Below, one piece after another: positions 1 through 9,744 of a stretch of 49,998 nucleotides of DNA. The notes beneath the pieces are model-generated. The model worked only from the letters and a program-made list of their open reading frames with translations. It did not search any database and was not told the DNA's origin. Position numbers and translations under genes: made by a program. Source of the stretch: Terriglobia bacterium (GTDB taxonomy: Bacteria > Acidobacteriota > Terriglobia > UBA7540); the NCBI GenBank assembly GCA_020072655.1, contig JAIQGH010000023.1:1-49998 (forward strand). Direction: 5' to 3'. Each line of letters opens with the position of its first letter. The first letter of the stretch is position 1.

Positions 1-2711
1 TTGACCTGGAGGCCGTGATAGGTCGAGGCCGCAATCGATTTATTGAGGTAGGCCCCTGGGCCGGCCGCGAAGGCGTTGTTGTTGACCGCATTGAAGGGCA
101 ACACCCCTAGTTCATATCCGTACCATAGGTTGGCGAATTGAAGCGTCGAGGATGTTGGAGAATCCACGCAGCCGTATGCGTTGTTGGGATCCTTGCAGTA
201 TGCTTCCAGTTGGGCAAGCAACCCGGGCTGCGGAGGGTTGCCGTCAACTTCGCGGAATAGCCGCGTCCCCTTCACACCCACATAGTTCACTTCCAGATTC
301 AGAGAATTCGTCAGTTGGCGCTGAATTCCAAAGTTCCAATTCTGACTGTACGGGGTGTGAAAGTTGGGATCAAAGAGGATCGGCTCGATGATCGACAGGT
401 CAGGCACCACGGGAGACGAGGAAACAGTGGCCGGTACGGCCAGGCCGGTCAACGGCTGGAGAGGATAATCAAAGAAGGTTCCCGTGAAGGGTGGATTTCC
501 ACTAGCGTTGCCGAAGAGATTCCCGTAAGCCCGGTCATGGAAGATGCCGTACCCCGCCCGGACGGAAGTCTTGCCATTCTTGAAGGGATCCCAGGCCAGA
601 CCCACCCGGGGCTCAAAATTCCGGTACTCGTTGTTATAGAATGGACGGCCGGCGCCCGGTCCCGTGATTTCAAAGGTGAAAGGAGCGAAGCCACTGGGAT
701 CCACGAAGAGATTGGACTGAAGGTTGTGGACCTCAAATGGCACACCGTAATACTCCCACCGCAAGCCGTAATTAAAGGTTAAGTTCGGCCGGATTTTCCA
801 GGCATCCTGGCCATACAATGCCCACTCTCTTTGACGATACCCACGCAAGTCGTTGCCGGTGCGGGTCCCCTGCGTGTTAAAGAACTGGGCCTGGTACTGA
901 GTGTCAACGAACCCCAGAAGCGTGGCCACCTCATCTTCCAGTTGGGTATCATCCAGGAGCGCCGCGGGCAGACCTTGCAGGGATGCTGCACCGAAGTAGT
1001 AGAAGGGGTGAAACGTGAGGGAAGTGCGCGAATAGAAGGCGCTGAAGGTATTGGAGTAAACGTCGCGAAACTCCATCCCGAACTTCAGCGAATGAGCGCC
1101 ACGAACCCAGGAGAGGCTTTCCAAGACCTGGTACGTACCCGTAAAGCGCGCTTGGCTGTTCGTATCCCCAAGACTGATGCATCCAAAGGCCGTCGGACCA
1201 GTGAGGGAGTAATCGGGGCCGCGGCCGAAATCGTCGACGCCGCCAGAGCTATCGAAGACATTGGTTCCGGAGCAGTCAAACGGCAGGTGGGTCCGGTTGC
1301 CGCCGAAGCGAAGATCGTTCACAAGGTTGGGCCGCAGGACTGAGGTCAGATTCAACGACAGATTCTGCGTGCGCTGCCTCGTCGAAATCGCACCCAAGTC
1401 CCCCGGCAAAAAATCCGTGTGGAAGGGATTAGGATCATGGAAGCGGCTGAAGGCGTAGCGCGCGCTCAGCCTGTGCGTGTCGCTGAAGTGGTGGTCGATT
1501 TTCGTTGTAAAGGTGTCCTGGGTCGATCGGGATGAACTGGGGAAGAAAAAGAGGCCGGTGGCGTTGTCCACGGCCGGCCCGTTCGGCAACGGGTAAAGAG
1601 CGAAGATCTTCTGGATAGTCGGGTCGAGGGGCAACCCGAGGCCGTTGTTGGGCGAGTCGGCCGCGCTCACGTCAATCGGGACAATATCGCCCGTCTCCGG
1701 ATTGGTCGCGTTAAACTTTCCGGTCCGGAAATCCGCGTTGGGCACCATGCTGGTGTTGGTGAGCGTGGTAACAAACCGCTGGCCTTCGTAGTTTGCGAAC
1801 CAAAAGGTCTTGTCCTTGCGGAGGGGGCCGCCCGCCGAGCCGCCCAGGATATTGCGAACGTAGGGGTTCTTGGGTGTGTCCGGGAGGTGATTGAAGAAGT
1901 CGCGGGCGCCCAGCGCGTCGTAGCGCCCGAACCAGTACGCCGTGCCATGCACCCGGTTCGTGCCGCTCTTGGTGACGACATCAATGATCGCCCCGTTGTT
2001 GCGTCCGTACTCCGCGCCGAAGTTGTTCGTGATCACGCGGAATTCCTGAGTGGAATCGGGGTTGAGCGGGTTCAGGCCGCTAGCGATTCCGGGGACGTCG
2101 GTGTCGTTGTTATCCACACCGTCCAGCAGGAAATTGTTATTCTTCTCGCGCATTCCATTGGCCGAGAAACCTCCCAACCGGGTATCGCTTTGGATTACCC
2201 CCGGGCTGAGAAGCACCAGCGAATACGGATCGCGCGTGATGAGGGGCAGGTCGAGGATGCGGCGCTGATCCACAAGATTGCTGACCTGGGAGCTTTCCAG
2301 CTCGATGGGCGCCACGGCCCGGCCGCTGATTTCCACGCTCTGGGCGATGGGGCCGACCTCCAGCGAAACGTTCAAGGTCAGCACTTGCCCCACGGTCAAG
2401 GTGATATTGGTGAAGCGTACGACCTTGAAGCCCGACTTCTCGACCCTGACGTCGTAGTTTCCGGGCGGCTCCTCAACTCGATACACGCCAGCGGCGTTCG
2501 TGGCCACCTTGCGGTCGATTCCTGTAGAGATATTATGAACTGTAATATTTGAGCCAGGAATAACAGACCCGGTGGGGTCGGTCACCGTGCCCGTCACCGC
2601 AGCGGTCTGCGCCCCGAGTATGCCTGGAAACACAACCGCTGGCAGCAGAATCGCGAACAAAAAGTAGACGACGCTCAAGATGAGTGATTTCAAAGCTGGC
2701 TGGCTATGCAT
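1..2711 (-). CDS. Oar-like TonB-dependent outer-membrane receptor (C-terminus beyond window)
   Basis: An open frame runs without a stop from an ATG at 2711 to base 1 (903 codons), so the 3' end lies outside the window. AGGAGG sits 4 nt before the ATG. A signal peptide covers about residues 1-35 and ends GAQ. Residues 36-115 form a carboxypeptidase-regulatory-like (CNA-B type) beta-sandwich, with VTGTVTDPTGSVIPG followed by AAGVYRVEEPPGNYDV. A TonB plug follows (LLDGVDNNDT, then EYGRNNGAIIDVVTKSGTN), then a beta-barrel rich in aromatic strands (FANYEGQR, WALYGQDAWKI, FEPRVGLAWDP, YSQNWNFGIQRQ). This is the Oar/SusC-like receptor architecture greatly expanded in Acidobacteriota. It probably imports oligosaccharides or other large nutrients across the outer membrane; the ligand cannot be read from the sequence. 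Confidence 0.93.
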   Translation of the reverse strand, partial: MHSQPALKSLILSVVYFLFAILLPAVVFPGILGAQTAAVTGTVTDPTGSVIPGSNITVHNISTGIDRKVATNAAGVYRVEEPPGNYDVRVEKSGFKVVRFTNITLTVGQVLTLNVSLEVGPIAQSVEISGRAVAPIELESSQVSNLVDQRRILDLPLITRDPYSLVLLSPGVIQSDTRLGGFSANGMREKNNNFLLDGVDNNDTDVPGIASGLNPLNPDSTQEFRVITNNFGAEYGRNNGAIIDVVTKSGTNRVHGTAYWFGRYDALGARDFFNHLPDTPKNPYVRNILGGSAGGPLRKDKTFWFANYEGQRFVTTLTNTSMVPNADFRTGKFNATNPETGDIVPIDVSAADSPNNGLGLPLDPTIQKIFALYPLPNGPAVDNATGLFFFPSSSRSTQDTFTTKIDHHFSDTHRLSARYAFSRFHDPNPFHTDFLPGDLGAISTRQRTQNLSLNLTSVLRPNLVNDLRFGGNRTHLPFDCSGTNVFDSSGGVDDFGRGPDYSLTGPTAFGCISLGDTNSQARFTGTYQVLESLSWVRGAHSLKFGMEFRDVYSNTFSAFYSRTSLTFHPFYYFGAASLQGLPAALLDDTQLEDEVATLLGFVDTQYQAQFFNTQGTRTGNDLRGYRQREWALYGQDAWKIRPNLTFNYGLRWEYYGVPFEVHNLQSNLFVDPSGFAPFTFEITGPGAGRPFYNNEYRNFEPRVGLAWDPFKNGKTSVRAGYGIFHDRAYGNLFGNASGNPPFTGTFFDYPLQPLTGLAVPATVSSSPVVPDLSIIEPILFDPNFHTPYSQNWNFGIQRQLTNSLNLEVNYVGVKGTRLFREVDGNPPQPGLLAQLEAYCKDPNNAYGCVDSPTSSTLQFANLWYGYELGVLPFNAVNNNAFAAGPGAYLNKSIAASTYHGLQV

Positions 2712-3216
2712 CAGACCTCCTCGGCACCTTCACTCCCCCTGAATGCCGACGAGCAACCACGCCGGCATACTGCGCTCCGCCGCCCCCCATGGCAAGTCTC
2801 TGCACCCTACGCCCTAAAGGGTGGCATTTAGGATAGTTCAATCGTCTAGCCGGGTTTCCCGCACACTCAGACACCCGTGCCTACCCCCAAGCCGCATCGC
2901 GGGCAATTGCCTCGCCAAACACGGAGCCATTCCCAGGTTATTTCTTGCATTGTGATAGGAAGGCTCCGGCGCGCCAGTGCTTAGGTCACTTCCAAATACT
3001 GTAGAGGGCTTACAAAAATACAGAGCGATGTCTCAAGGTATCCATGCTGTGGCAACGTCATGTATTTCTCTATGTTTCCATGAGAGAGATTGACAAACTG
3101 CCACAAAGATCGTCGGGAAACGGCCATTCTGTCGCTTTTGTCGATCGTCGTCTCGGAATGGAATCAGTCAAATTGGGCCTCCGGCGAAACGCCCGAACGC
3201 GGGCTCACGCCAGAAA
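2712..3216. other. Intergenic region, no gene recognised
   Basis: About 500 bases between the receptor start and the deacetylase stop, both on the minus strand. It must hold the receptor promoter. I see no convincing -35/-10 pair and no conserved short frame. A weak inverted pair, TGTGGCA near 3051 and TGCCACA near 3101, is the only structure noted. A 65-codon plus-strand frame here has no recognisable protein features. Confidence 0.5.
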
Positions 3217-4842
3217 CTAGCGAGAACCCGCGGGGCGAGCCGGTTTCAAAGTCCAGGCCTGGAGCTTGGCCAGCTGCATCACCTTAGGGGCGTGAAAGCC
3301 CGACGGAAAGATCACCCAATTCCACAGTTGGGGAGAATCGGCGGCCACGTACTGTTCGGCAGCCAGATGCGCTGGCGCGACCGCGACCTTTTCTGGAGGC
3401 TCGGCCCGGACCAAAAGACGCGTCGCCACCTGGGCAAGAGCCCCCAAATAGCTTTCCGGTGGAACCGGAGTGCTCCCAAGCCAGACCACGCTGGGGATTT
3501 GATTTCGCTTCTCCAGGTAATCCTCGACATCCAGCACGGTGCGGCCAAACGCGCTCCAAGCCACCTCGTAGGGCCGGCCGGCGTCTGCAGTCCTCTCTTG
3601 ATTTCCCATAGCGCCGCCCAAAACCTGTCCCGGCCTGGTCGGCAGGGCGGCCTCTCCCGCGGGTGGGCCAAGGCCCGATGCGGCAGCGTCCTCGAAGGTT
3701 GAGGCCGGGCCATACGGCGTGCCATCGAGGAGGAGCGGCCGAGGCGATTTACTGACGACGCCAGCAAGGTAGCGGTTCAACAAGTAAAAGACCTCGCTCG
3801 CCGTCAGGTTGTAGTCGTCGTGAACCTGGAACGACACTTCGGCGTCAACCTGTTTGGCGATCTCGGCAAGTTCCTCAGTTGAGAACGTCCGCCGCTGCGC
3901 CGTGTCCCGAAAAAGCCGCAGTGCTTGCGACGCGGTGATGAATTCAACCTGCGGAAACGACTTCATGTAGGTAACGAGATCTTGGAAATACCGAAGGGCC
4001 TTCTCACTCTCCTCCGGACTCTTAGTGGGCGGACTCTGCCACTCGGCGGGAGCCGGGTTTGCGCCGTGCGCAAAGTTGACGGCGTCCCAGAATTCCTTGT
4101 GGATGAATTCGCAGGGATGGAAGTACAGGCTGATGATGCCGCCCTCGCGCTTTGCGGTCATCCGCAGGTAGAATTCCTGGAACCGGGCTCGGGCGTCGGC
4201 CAGACCATCCCAGCCCGCGTCGGTATCCGGGCGGAGTTTGCTTCCCTCCGTGGTGTTGAAGATATTCAACAGGCCGCCGTACCAGAAGGGCTTGCCGTTC
4301 AGCCCGACTTGCTTGCCCTCGGCGAGATAGACCTTCACACCCCAGTCCTTGAGCGCCGCGAAAGCCTCCGGCGCCCAGGAGCTTCCCGGCTGGCCGTAGC
4401 TGATAGGCGTCTGACCGAAGATGCGACGGACATCGTCGTAACCGGAGCGCTCGCGCCGCGTGAATTCCTCCACTCCGTCGCTCCAGTCGAGCGGCGCTTC
4501 GTACTCGGCGGGCGTCGGATGCTGGCTGTGCGTGTTCGAGTGGTAGCCGATCTCGTGCTGGGCGAGCGCGCCAATCACGTCGCTGCGACCGCGCCGCTCC
4601 AGCACGCGAGCCTTCTCGCCCACCACCTTGAAAGTGGCTCTGATGCCCTGCTGGGTCAGGAAGCCGGCGAGACGCTTGGCCGCATCGTCACTTTGCGGGA
4701 GAATGTAGTCCTCCGTATCAAAATAGAGGATCACGTAGACTCGTCCCGGACTCGGGTTCACCACTTGCGCGCGCGCCGCCGGCGCAAAGCAAGTCAGGAG
4801 CGTGCCGTAGGCGACCATCCCTGCGAACAACCTGATTATCAT
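3217..4842 (-). CDS. Secreted polysaccharide deacetylase family protein
   Basis: 541 aa from the ATG at 4842. An upstream in-frame start at 4929 is possible, but only the 4842 start places a clean signal peptide at the N-terminus (MIIRLFAGMVAYG...APAARAQ, cut near residue 25). The NodB-type fold is indicated by FDTEDY (Asp42, Asp45) and by HSNTH (His101, His105), the metal-binding Asp-His-His set of polysaccharide deacetylases. The domain covers about residues 35-300. The C-terminal 240 residues are not recognised. The protein probably removes acyl groups from an extracellular or periplasmic polysaccharide; substrate unknown. No strong Shine-Dalgarno precedes the chosen start. Confidence 0.8.
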   Translation of the reverse strand: MIIRLFAGMVAYGTLLTCFAPAARAQVVNPSPGRVYVILYFDTEDYILPQSDDAAKRLAGFLTQQGIRATFKVVGEKARVLERRGRSDVIGALAQHEIGYHSNTHSQHPTPAEYEAPLDWSDGVEEFTRRERSGYDDVRRIFGQTPISYGQPGSSWAPEAFAALKDWGVKVYLAEGKQVGLNGKPFWYGGLLNIFNTTEGSKLRPDTDAGWDGLADARARFQEFYLRMTAKREGGIISLYFHPCEFIHKEFWDAVNFAHGANPAPAEWQSPPTKSPEESEKALRYFQDLVTYMKSFPQVEFITASQALRLFRDTAQRRTFSTEELAEIAKQVDAEVSFQVHDDYNLTASEVFYLLNRYLAGVVSKSPRPLLLDGTPYGPASTFEDAAASGLGPPAGEAALPTRPGQVLGGAMGNQERTADAGRPYEVAWSAFGRTVLDVEDYLEKRNQIPSVVWLGSTPVPPESYLGALAQVATRLLVRAEPPEKVAVAPAHLAAEQYVAADSPQLWNWVIFPSGFHAPKVMQLAKLQAWTLKPARPAGSR

Positions 4843-5159
4843 TGATGGAACCTTGGGGCGACGAGCGCTTCGAAAGTCTTCAACCGGCGCGGCATCTGAG
4901 CAGGCGATGTTAACACCAAGCGGGAACACGATAAAGCGCGGTACTGCATTGGGCTGGATTTCCGTGATAGGTCGTTTTGCTGGAAACTGTGGCGGGAGGG
5001 GCGGGTGCGGGGGGTTGCTCTACGTGCCGGCTTAGATATCTGCGGGGTCCCGAACACCGCAGGGGTTCAACGAGAATAGCCGGGGGCAGCGCCCCTGGAA
5101 GAGCCCGGACCGCCCCGATTGCCGGAATCCTGGAGGGGTTCAATCTACGTTGTGGGATT

Positions 5160-5250
5160 CGACCCCTTCAGGGTCGAGGAAATCAAGCCCTGACGCATGC
5201 GATCCGTGGGTTTCACCCACGGCTATTTGTATTGTTCCCCTTCGGGGAAC
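5160..5250. repeat. Three tandem hairpins with TTC-type loops
   Basis: Three perfect hairpins occur in 91 bases: 5160-5176 (CGACCC, loop CTTCA, GGGTCG), 5204-5222 (CCGTGGGT, loop TTC, ACCCACGG) and 5234-5250 (GTTCCCC, loop TTC, GGGGAAC). They lie in the roughly 490-base gap between the DUF302 gene and the deacetylase start, where no gene is recognised. The layout resembles REP/MITE-like intergenic elements. No transposase is nearby. A terminator role for the flanking genes is possible, but there is no T-tract. Confidence 0.7.
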
Positions 5251-5336
5251 TTCCAGCGGCGAACAGGTAGGGGCAATTCCTGGATTGCGGCAAAAGCCCA
5301 CGACGAGGAAGGGCGCTCGTCGTGGCTACCACTCGG

Positions 5337-5720
5337 CTAGCGAGCCGCCTCTTCCATCATTTTGAGGATGACGTCTTCGACTTCCTTGGCGACGGCGCGC
5401 AGGGCAGGCGTCGCAAAGAGGTCGATGAGTGACGTAGGGCGGAGGGTGGCGAGCGTAATGCCTCCGCCGTCTCCGTACATAGAAATCCGGCAGGGCAAAG
5501 CCGTGGAAATCTCGGGGTTAGCTTCCAGGACCTTCTTGGCCTGGTGTGGATTGCAGACTTCGTAGACCAGGCAATCGCGATCGAACTCGACGCCTTTCTC
5601 GAGCATCTTCGCCTTCAAGTCGTGGACAGCGAGCACGCCGAAATTGTATTTCTGAGCCGCCGTTTCGAGCGCCGCGGCAACGACCTGCAGGCTCTTGCTG
5701 GTTCGGATTTTGTAGAGCAT
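5337..5720 (-). CDS. DUF302 domain protein
   Basis: 127 aa from the ATG at 5720, preceded by GGAGG with 9-nt spacing; an in-frame GTG at 5729 would abut that site and is less likely. The fold is that of DUF302: an N-terminal helix with VAAALETAAQKYNFGVLAVHDL, the conserved CLVYEVCNPHQAKKVL segment, and the hydrophobic ALPCRISMYGDGGGITLATLRP strand pair. Family members are small cytosolic proteins of unproven function, some implicated in metal or redox responses. It follows the 5738 gene closely, so the two are probably co-transcribed. Confidence 0.85.
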   Translation of the reverse strand: MLYKIRTSKSLQVVAAALETAAQKYNFGVLAVHDLKAKMLEKGVEFDRDCLVYEVCNPHQAKKVLEANPEISTALPCRISMYGDGGGITLATLRPTSLIDLFATPALRAVAKEVEDVILKMMEEAAR

Positions 5721-5737
5721 GAGCGTCACCCTCCGGT

Positions 5738-6601
5738 TCAGGCCGCCGACGCTTCGCGAAAGTCCGCAAACGGCTGCGGCAAGGCTTCCGGAAGCAGGCT
5801 CTCGATCTGCAACCGCCAGTCGGCGAGGGCGGCCTTGGGATCGTCGCGCAACTCCCAGTAGTGCAGTCCTAGGAGGATGTTACCGCCAGGGGCTTCCATA
5901 AGGAAAGTGTCATGCACGATTTTCCAGCGACAGTCGCTGTAAAGCCGGGTGAGCTTCCAGAAAGTCGCGGCGTAGGTTTCCAGGCGATCGCAGGTTTGCT
6001 GGGCCAGGCGCCCGGCGGCGTCGGTAAGCGAACGCCCCTCGAAGACCATGGCGGCCGCCTGGGCGAGCACATTCGCGTAGTCCAGGAGACCCCCGCGACG
6101 GAAAAGCGCCAGCGGGGCGTTGAACTCCATCAGGACTCCCGAGCCATCCAGCCGGTCGAGGATCGAGGCCTCGAGGTAGGCGAGGTCCACAAAGACCGCC
6201 GCGTTCGTCTTCCCGGCAATGATGTCCTCGCCATACGAGCCCAGCCAGTGGCGAAAGTCGTCTTCAAGCGGAAGCTCGTATTGGGCCATCTTTTCGAGGG
6301 CGAGCCGGACGGGGCGGGCCATCTCGGGCACTTGCCGGAAGGCGATGCGCAGATCGGCTTCCAGCGCCTCGCGTTTGGCGGCCAAATGGCAACTGGGCGG
6401 AGCGACGACAGCGTGCACGCCCGTCTCGATCTCACCATGGGTGACGCGCCGGGTGGCGTAACTCAGATCGAGCAGGCCCATCCAGCGCTCGCGAATCTGG
6501 ACGCTGGGCGTGCGAGGCAGAGGGCGAATTGGCGGTTCTTGCGGCATTCTACTGCATGACGCGTCCTGCATGGAGGCTGCCACAATGCTTGCGACCGCCA
6601 T
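5738..6601 (-). CDS. Hypothetical protein, co-transcribed with DUF302 gene
   Basis: Up to 287 aa and not recognised. It is predicted mostly helical and soluble, with a Trp/Tyr-rich centre (FRHWLGSYGED, TYAATFWKLTRLY, LLGLHYWELRDD) and no signal peptide or membrane span. The start is uncertain: 6601 is the longest choice, with an AT-rich stretch just upstream at 6618-6636 that could hold a promoter. In-frame ATGs at 6571 and 6547 would drop a low-complexity N-terminus. None has a good Shine-Dalgarno. The stop lies 17 nt before the DUF302 ATG, so the two proteins may act together. Confidence 0.6.
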   Translation of the reverse strand: MAVASIVAASMQDASCSRMPQEPPIRPLPRTPSVQIRERWMGLLDLSYATRRVTHGEIETGVHAVVAPPSCHLAAKREALEADLRIAFRQVPEMARPVRLALEKMAQYELPLEDDFRHWLGSYGEDIIAGKTNAAVFVDLAYLEASILDRLDGSGVLMEFNAPLALFRRGGLLDYANVLAQAAAMVFEGRSLTDAAGRLAQQTCDRLETYAATFWKLTRLYSDCRWKIVHDTFLMEAPGGNILLGLHYWELRDDPKAALADWRLQIESLLPEALPQPFADFREASAA

Positions 6602-6979
6602 GCCGTCACATCGAACTAATTACATATTAATCAGCAGAATGCGCGCGCGCCCGGCCTGAGCGTTGGCGCCCCACGACACACGGACAATCCGACCGTGAGG
6701 AAAACCGCGCAAAGCGCACACGACTGCGTCGAGGTCGCGGCAGCACCATGCCCTTCAATCCTGCGCAACACTAAAGCTCTGCTTGATGGATTGCAAACCG
6801 GCACATGCCTGACCACAGACGAGGAACCTAGCAGGTCCCTGAAAGAGGGGGAGCGGCGGCTTTAGGCCGCCAAGCCCGAACTGCAAGCCTTGAGCTTGTG
6901 GCGACGTAAAGTCGCCGCTACCTCGCCGCCATGGCTTTTTTGAGCAGCCTATTTGCCACGTTGAGGATGAACTTTCCGT
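6602..6979. repeat. Intergenic region with paired GGCGGC/GGCGAC hairpins
   Basis: No gene is supported in this gap. Two hairpins stand out: 6855-6871 (GGCGGC, loop TTTAG, GCCGCC) and 6900-6916 (GGCGAC, loop GTAAA, GTCGCC), separated by 28 bases and followed by GCTAC. They belong to the same general class of GC-rich intergenic stem-loops ending in GCTAC or GCGCTAC seen elsewhere in this window (11070, 18494, 24210, 49401). Confidence 0.55.
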
Positions 6980-8359
6980 TCAGCGCAGCTCGAGGCTGCT
7001 GAGCATGGCGTCGAAGGTCGGCCGGTACGATTCGAACTCCGCTTGTGGGGCGATGAACAGAACGGCGACGATCCCGTCACGCCAGCGCACCGTCACCAGA
7101 CGGTCGGTTTCCTTCTGCCCCTGAAGAGGCGAGTCGTTTTCGATGCGCGTGGAGAGCGCTGACCGGCCACGAATCCGCAGCCCTTTCTGGTCCACAACCC
7201 GCAGGTTAGGATTCGATTGGCGCATGGCGTTGAGCATTTCCTGCGTAGCGTCCACCAGGCCAAAGCCCTTTTTCGACGGAACGTACTTGCTGACGGCTGC
7301 ACCGTACGCCTGCGCCCATTCGCCCTGCGCGACCGTCAGCACGCCCCCGGGCGGGGCCAGCGCGACGCTGTCCTGACCCGACTGCGCTTGCCAGTTGTCG
7401 GGATAGGCGATGGCAAACGAGTCGGCGCTGTACTTCGTGAGTCGCGAGGAAGGCGCGGGCGGCGGACTGATGGCCTTCGCCGCCGGCTGGGTGTCGGATT
7501 TCGCTTTGGGTGGGGCAGGTAGAGCCAGGGTCTCTTTCTTCGCGGCCTGGAATTCCGGAGAATCTCTCCGGCCCTGGTTCGGAGGCCCAAGCTGCGCGAT
7601 CAACGCGTCCACTTTCTGGATGCGGTTTTCTGGATTGGGGTGGTCGGAGAAGAACTCGATCGTGCGCTGGGGATATTTCTTCTCGATGATCTCGAAGAAC
7701 TGCGCCATCGCATGCGGGTCGTAGCCAGCGCGGTAAAGGATGTACGTGCCGACCTCATCGGCCTGCGATTCCGCGCTGCGGGAGTTCTTGAGCATCAGCG
7801 AGCCGACGCCGAGTCCGATGCCGGCTTGCGCGAGCTCTGCCGTCAGGCTCCCGCTTTGTCCAAGCACGCCGCCCAGGATGGCGAGCGGCATCTGCGCAAG
7901 CATCGCTTGCGAAGCCTGGTGAGTGCCGTGGCGCATGACCACGTGGCCCATTTCGTGCGCGACCACGCCCGCCACCTGCGCCTCGTCGTCAGCCGCTTCC
8001 AGCACGCCGCGATTGACGTAAATAAATCCGCCCGGCAACGCAAACGCGTTGATGTCCTGGCTATTCACAACCTTGAAGGTCCAGGGATAGTCGGTGTTGC
8101 CGGGAGCGAAGGCCACCAAACGATGCCCTAGGTCGTTGACGTAAGCCTCAATCCTGGCGTCTTTGACCAGCGGCAACTGTTTCTCAACCTCCGCCACATT
8201 CTCTTTCCCGATTTGGATGTCTTGGTCGTGGCTGAACAAGTTGAAGCCAGGCTTAAACTTGATTTCCTCGGCAGAAGCTGCCGGGGCGACGGCCAAGCAC
8301 GCTACCGCCAGCGATATCAGGAGCCTCTCGCCTCTGCCGAGCTTATCCCGCCTCTTCAT
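6980..8359 (-). CDS. Exported M48-family zinc metalloprotease with extra C-terminal domain
   Basis: 459 aa. The signal peptide is residues 1-30 (basic start, LLISLAVACLAVAPAASA). The catalytic zinc motif is HEMGH (His135, Glu136, His139) within VVAHEMGHVVMRH; the third ligand is Glu197 in SRSAESQAD, as in the BepA/YfgC group of M48 peptidases, which degrade or help assemble outer-membrane proteins. The core spans about residues 45-265. A Pro/Ala-rich linker (about 275-305) leads to a C-terminal domain (about 310-459) with SFAIAYPDNWQ, resembling PsbP/DUF1795-like stress domains. There are no TPR repeats as found in BepA itself. It is probably periplasmic. Start ATG 8359 is supported by the signal peptide. 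Confidence 0.88.
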   Translation of the reverse strand: MKRRDKLGRGERLLISLAVACLAVAPAASAEEIKFKPGFNLFSHDQDIQIGKENVAEVEKQLPLVKDARIEAYVNDLGHRLVAFAPGNTDYPWTFKVVNSQDINAFALPGGFIYVNRGVLEAADDEAQVAGVVAHEMGHVVMRHGTHQASQAMLAQMPLAILGGVLGQSGSLTAELAQAGIGLGVGSLMLKNSRSAESQADEVGTYILYRAGYDPHAMAQFFEIIEKKYPQRTIEFFSDHPNPENRIQKVDALIAQLGPPNQGRRDSPEFQAAKKETLALPAPPKAKSDTQPAAKAISPPPAPSSRLTKYSADSFAIAYPDNWQAQSGQDSVALAPPGGVLTVAQGEWAQAYGAAVSKYVPSKKGFGLVDATQEMLNAMRQSNPNLRVVDQKGLRIRGRSALSTRIENDSPLQGQKETDRLVTVRWRDGIVAVLFIAPQAEFESYRPTFDAMLSSLELR

Positions 8360-8514
8360 GGCCCCGCATTCCTTTCACATATCACTCGCCCGGAACTCAG
8401 ATGGTTGGAAAGCCCCCCGCCGCCGCCCGGCGCAAACCACTACCGACTATTCTACTCTACCTGCAATCCTACCCCGTGCCTACACCGTCGCAAGCTGGGT
8501 TACACAGCGCGGGC

Positions 8515-9744
8515 TTACCAGTTCGTGATTGATCCATCGGGCCGGTGCAACATAGGAAGGGGCCGCGAGCGCTCAGTGATTTCAGCTACAAGCTGCAGCG
8601 GCTTGGGATCCAATGTGACGCCCAGGCCGGGCCGGCGGTTCGGCCAAAGCTTGCCGTTGCGGAAATCGTAGCACTCGGGCAAGTGCGGAGCCTTGGCAGT
8701 GCCGTCGCCGAGCATCTCCATCAGGACCGGACCCGAAAAAACCCCGCAGGCGTGCACTAGCGCGGCCTCGGAAAGCGGGCCAGTGAAGTGCGGGATCAGC
8801 CCCACGTAATGCGTCTCGCACATCGCCGCGATCTTCATGAATTCCGTGATGCCGCCGCAGTTGGGCACGCTGATGCGCGAGTAGTCGATGAGACGATTCT
8901 CGACCAGCTCGTTGATGTCCCAGCGCGCGCCGTACTGCTCGCCCACGGCGATGGGGACCTTGACCTGCTGGCGTAATTGGCGGTAAACGCCGGGGTTCTC
9001 CGAGCGAATCAAGTCTTCACAGAAATACGGTTCGAGGGGTTCGATCAGCGTGCTCAGGCGCACCGCGTCCGGGAAATCAAGCCGGGTGTGGTAGTCAATC
9101 GCCCAGTCCCCATCCTTGCCCACGCCCTCGCGGATCTCGACGCACTCCTCGTAGCTCTTGCGCACCATCTGGTGCGAATTGAAGGCCTCGTCGCCCGGCA
9201 GGTTCGCGACCCCATGACGAAACGCGCGGAAGCCCGCTTCCACGCAGGCACGCGCGGTTTCCTTCAGGCTGCCTTGGCGAGGGTACCCCGTCGAATAACA
9301 CTCGACGTGGTCGCGCGAAAGCCCGCCCAGCAGTTCGTACACGGGCACGCCGAGCGCTTTGCCTTTGATGTCCCAAAGCGCCAAGTCAATCGCGCCCAGG
9401 GAATGCAACTTCTCGTGGCCGGGCGGGTAGAAATAGCCGCGAAACATCATCTGCCACAAGCGCTCGGTGCGGAACGGGTCCTCACCGATGATCATGGCCG
9501 CGCACTGCTCGATGGTGTCTCGCGAGCCGCCCTCGCCGATCCCCGTGATCCCCTGATCGGTCTCCACGGTCACGATGTGGAAACTCTGGTTGATCATCGG
9601 CCGCGTGCCGGGGTTGTGATAGAACCGCACGCGCGTGATCTTCATCGGGCTGGGCGAACTGGCGGGCGTGGCGCGCAGCGGCGCGTCCGCCGCCAGCGCG
9701 GCGCTGCCTAGCCCCAGGGACTTCAGAAACGACCGGCGTTTCAC
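8515..9744 (-). CDS. Tat-exported mandelate racemase/galactonate dehydratase-type enolase-superfamily enzyme
   Basis: 409 aa. The twin-arginine signal is KRRSFLKSLGLGSAALAAD (residues 2-20). The enolase-superfamily capping domain follows (about 34-150) and then the TIM barrel. The Mg ligands are Asp217 (in DYHTR), Glu243 (FCEDL) and Glu269 (VGEQY). His219, two residues after the first Asp, and His319 (PHFTG) match the acid-base pair of D-galactonate dehydratase and related sugar-acid dehydratases. It probably dehydrates a sugar acid to a 2-keto-3-deoxy acid outside the cytoplasm; the substrate is not fixed by sequence. Export of such enzymes is unusual in general but common in Acidobacteriota. 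Upstream, AAGGAGGCAAT precedes the ATG at 9744. Confidence 0.88.
   Translation of the reverse strand: MKRRSFLKSLGLGSAALAADAPLRATPASSPSPMKITRVRFYHNPGTRPMINQSFHIVTVETDQGITGIGEGGSRDTIEQCAAMIIGEDPFRTERLWQMMFRGYFYPPGHEKLHSLGAIDLALWDIKGKALGVPVYELLGGLSRDHVECYSTGYPRQGSLKETARACVEAGFRAFRHGVANLPGDEAFNSHQMVRKSYEECVEIREGVGKDGDWAIDYHTRLDFPDAVRLSTLIEPLEPYFCEDLIRSENPGVYRQLRQQVKVPIAVGEQYGARWDINELVENRLIDYSRISVPNCGGITEFMKIAAMCETHYVGLIPHFTGPLSEAALVHACGVFSGPVLMEMLGDGTAKAPHLPECYDFRNGKLWPNRRPGLGVTLDPKPLQLVAEITERSRPLPMLHRPDGSITNW

Noticed and set aside
3090-3287. 65-codon plus frame in the 2712-3216 gap
   Set aside because: No ribosome-binding site, no protein features, overlaps the deacetylase end.
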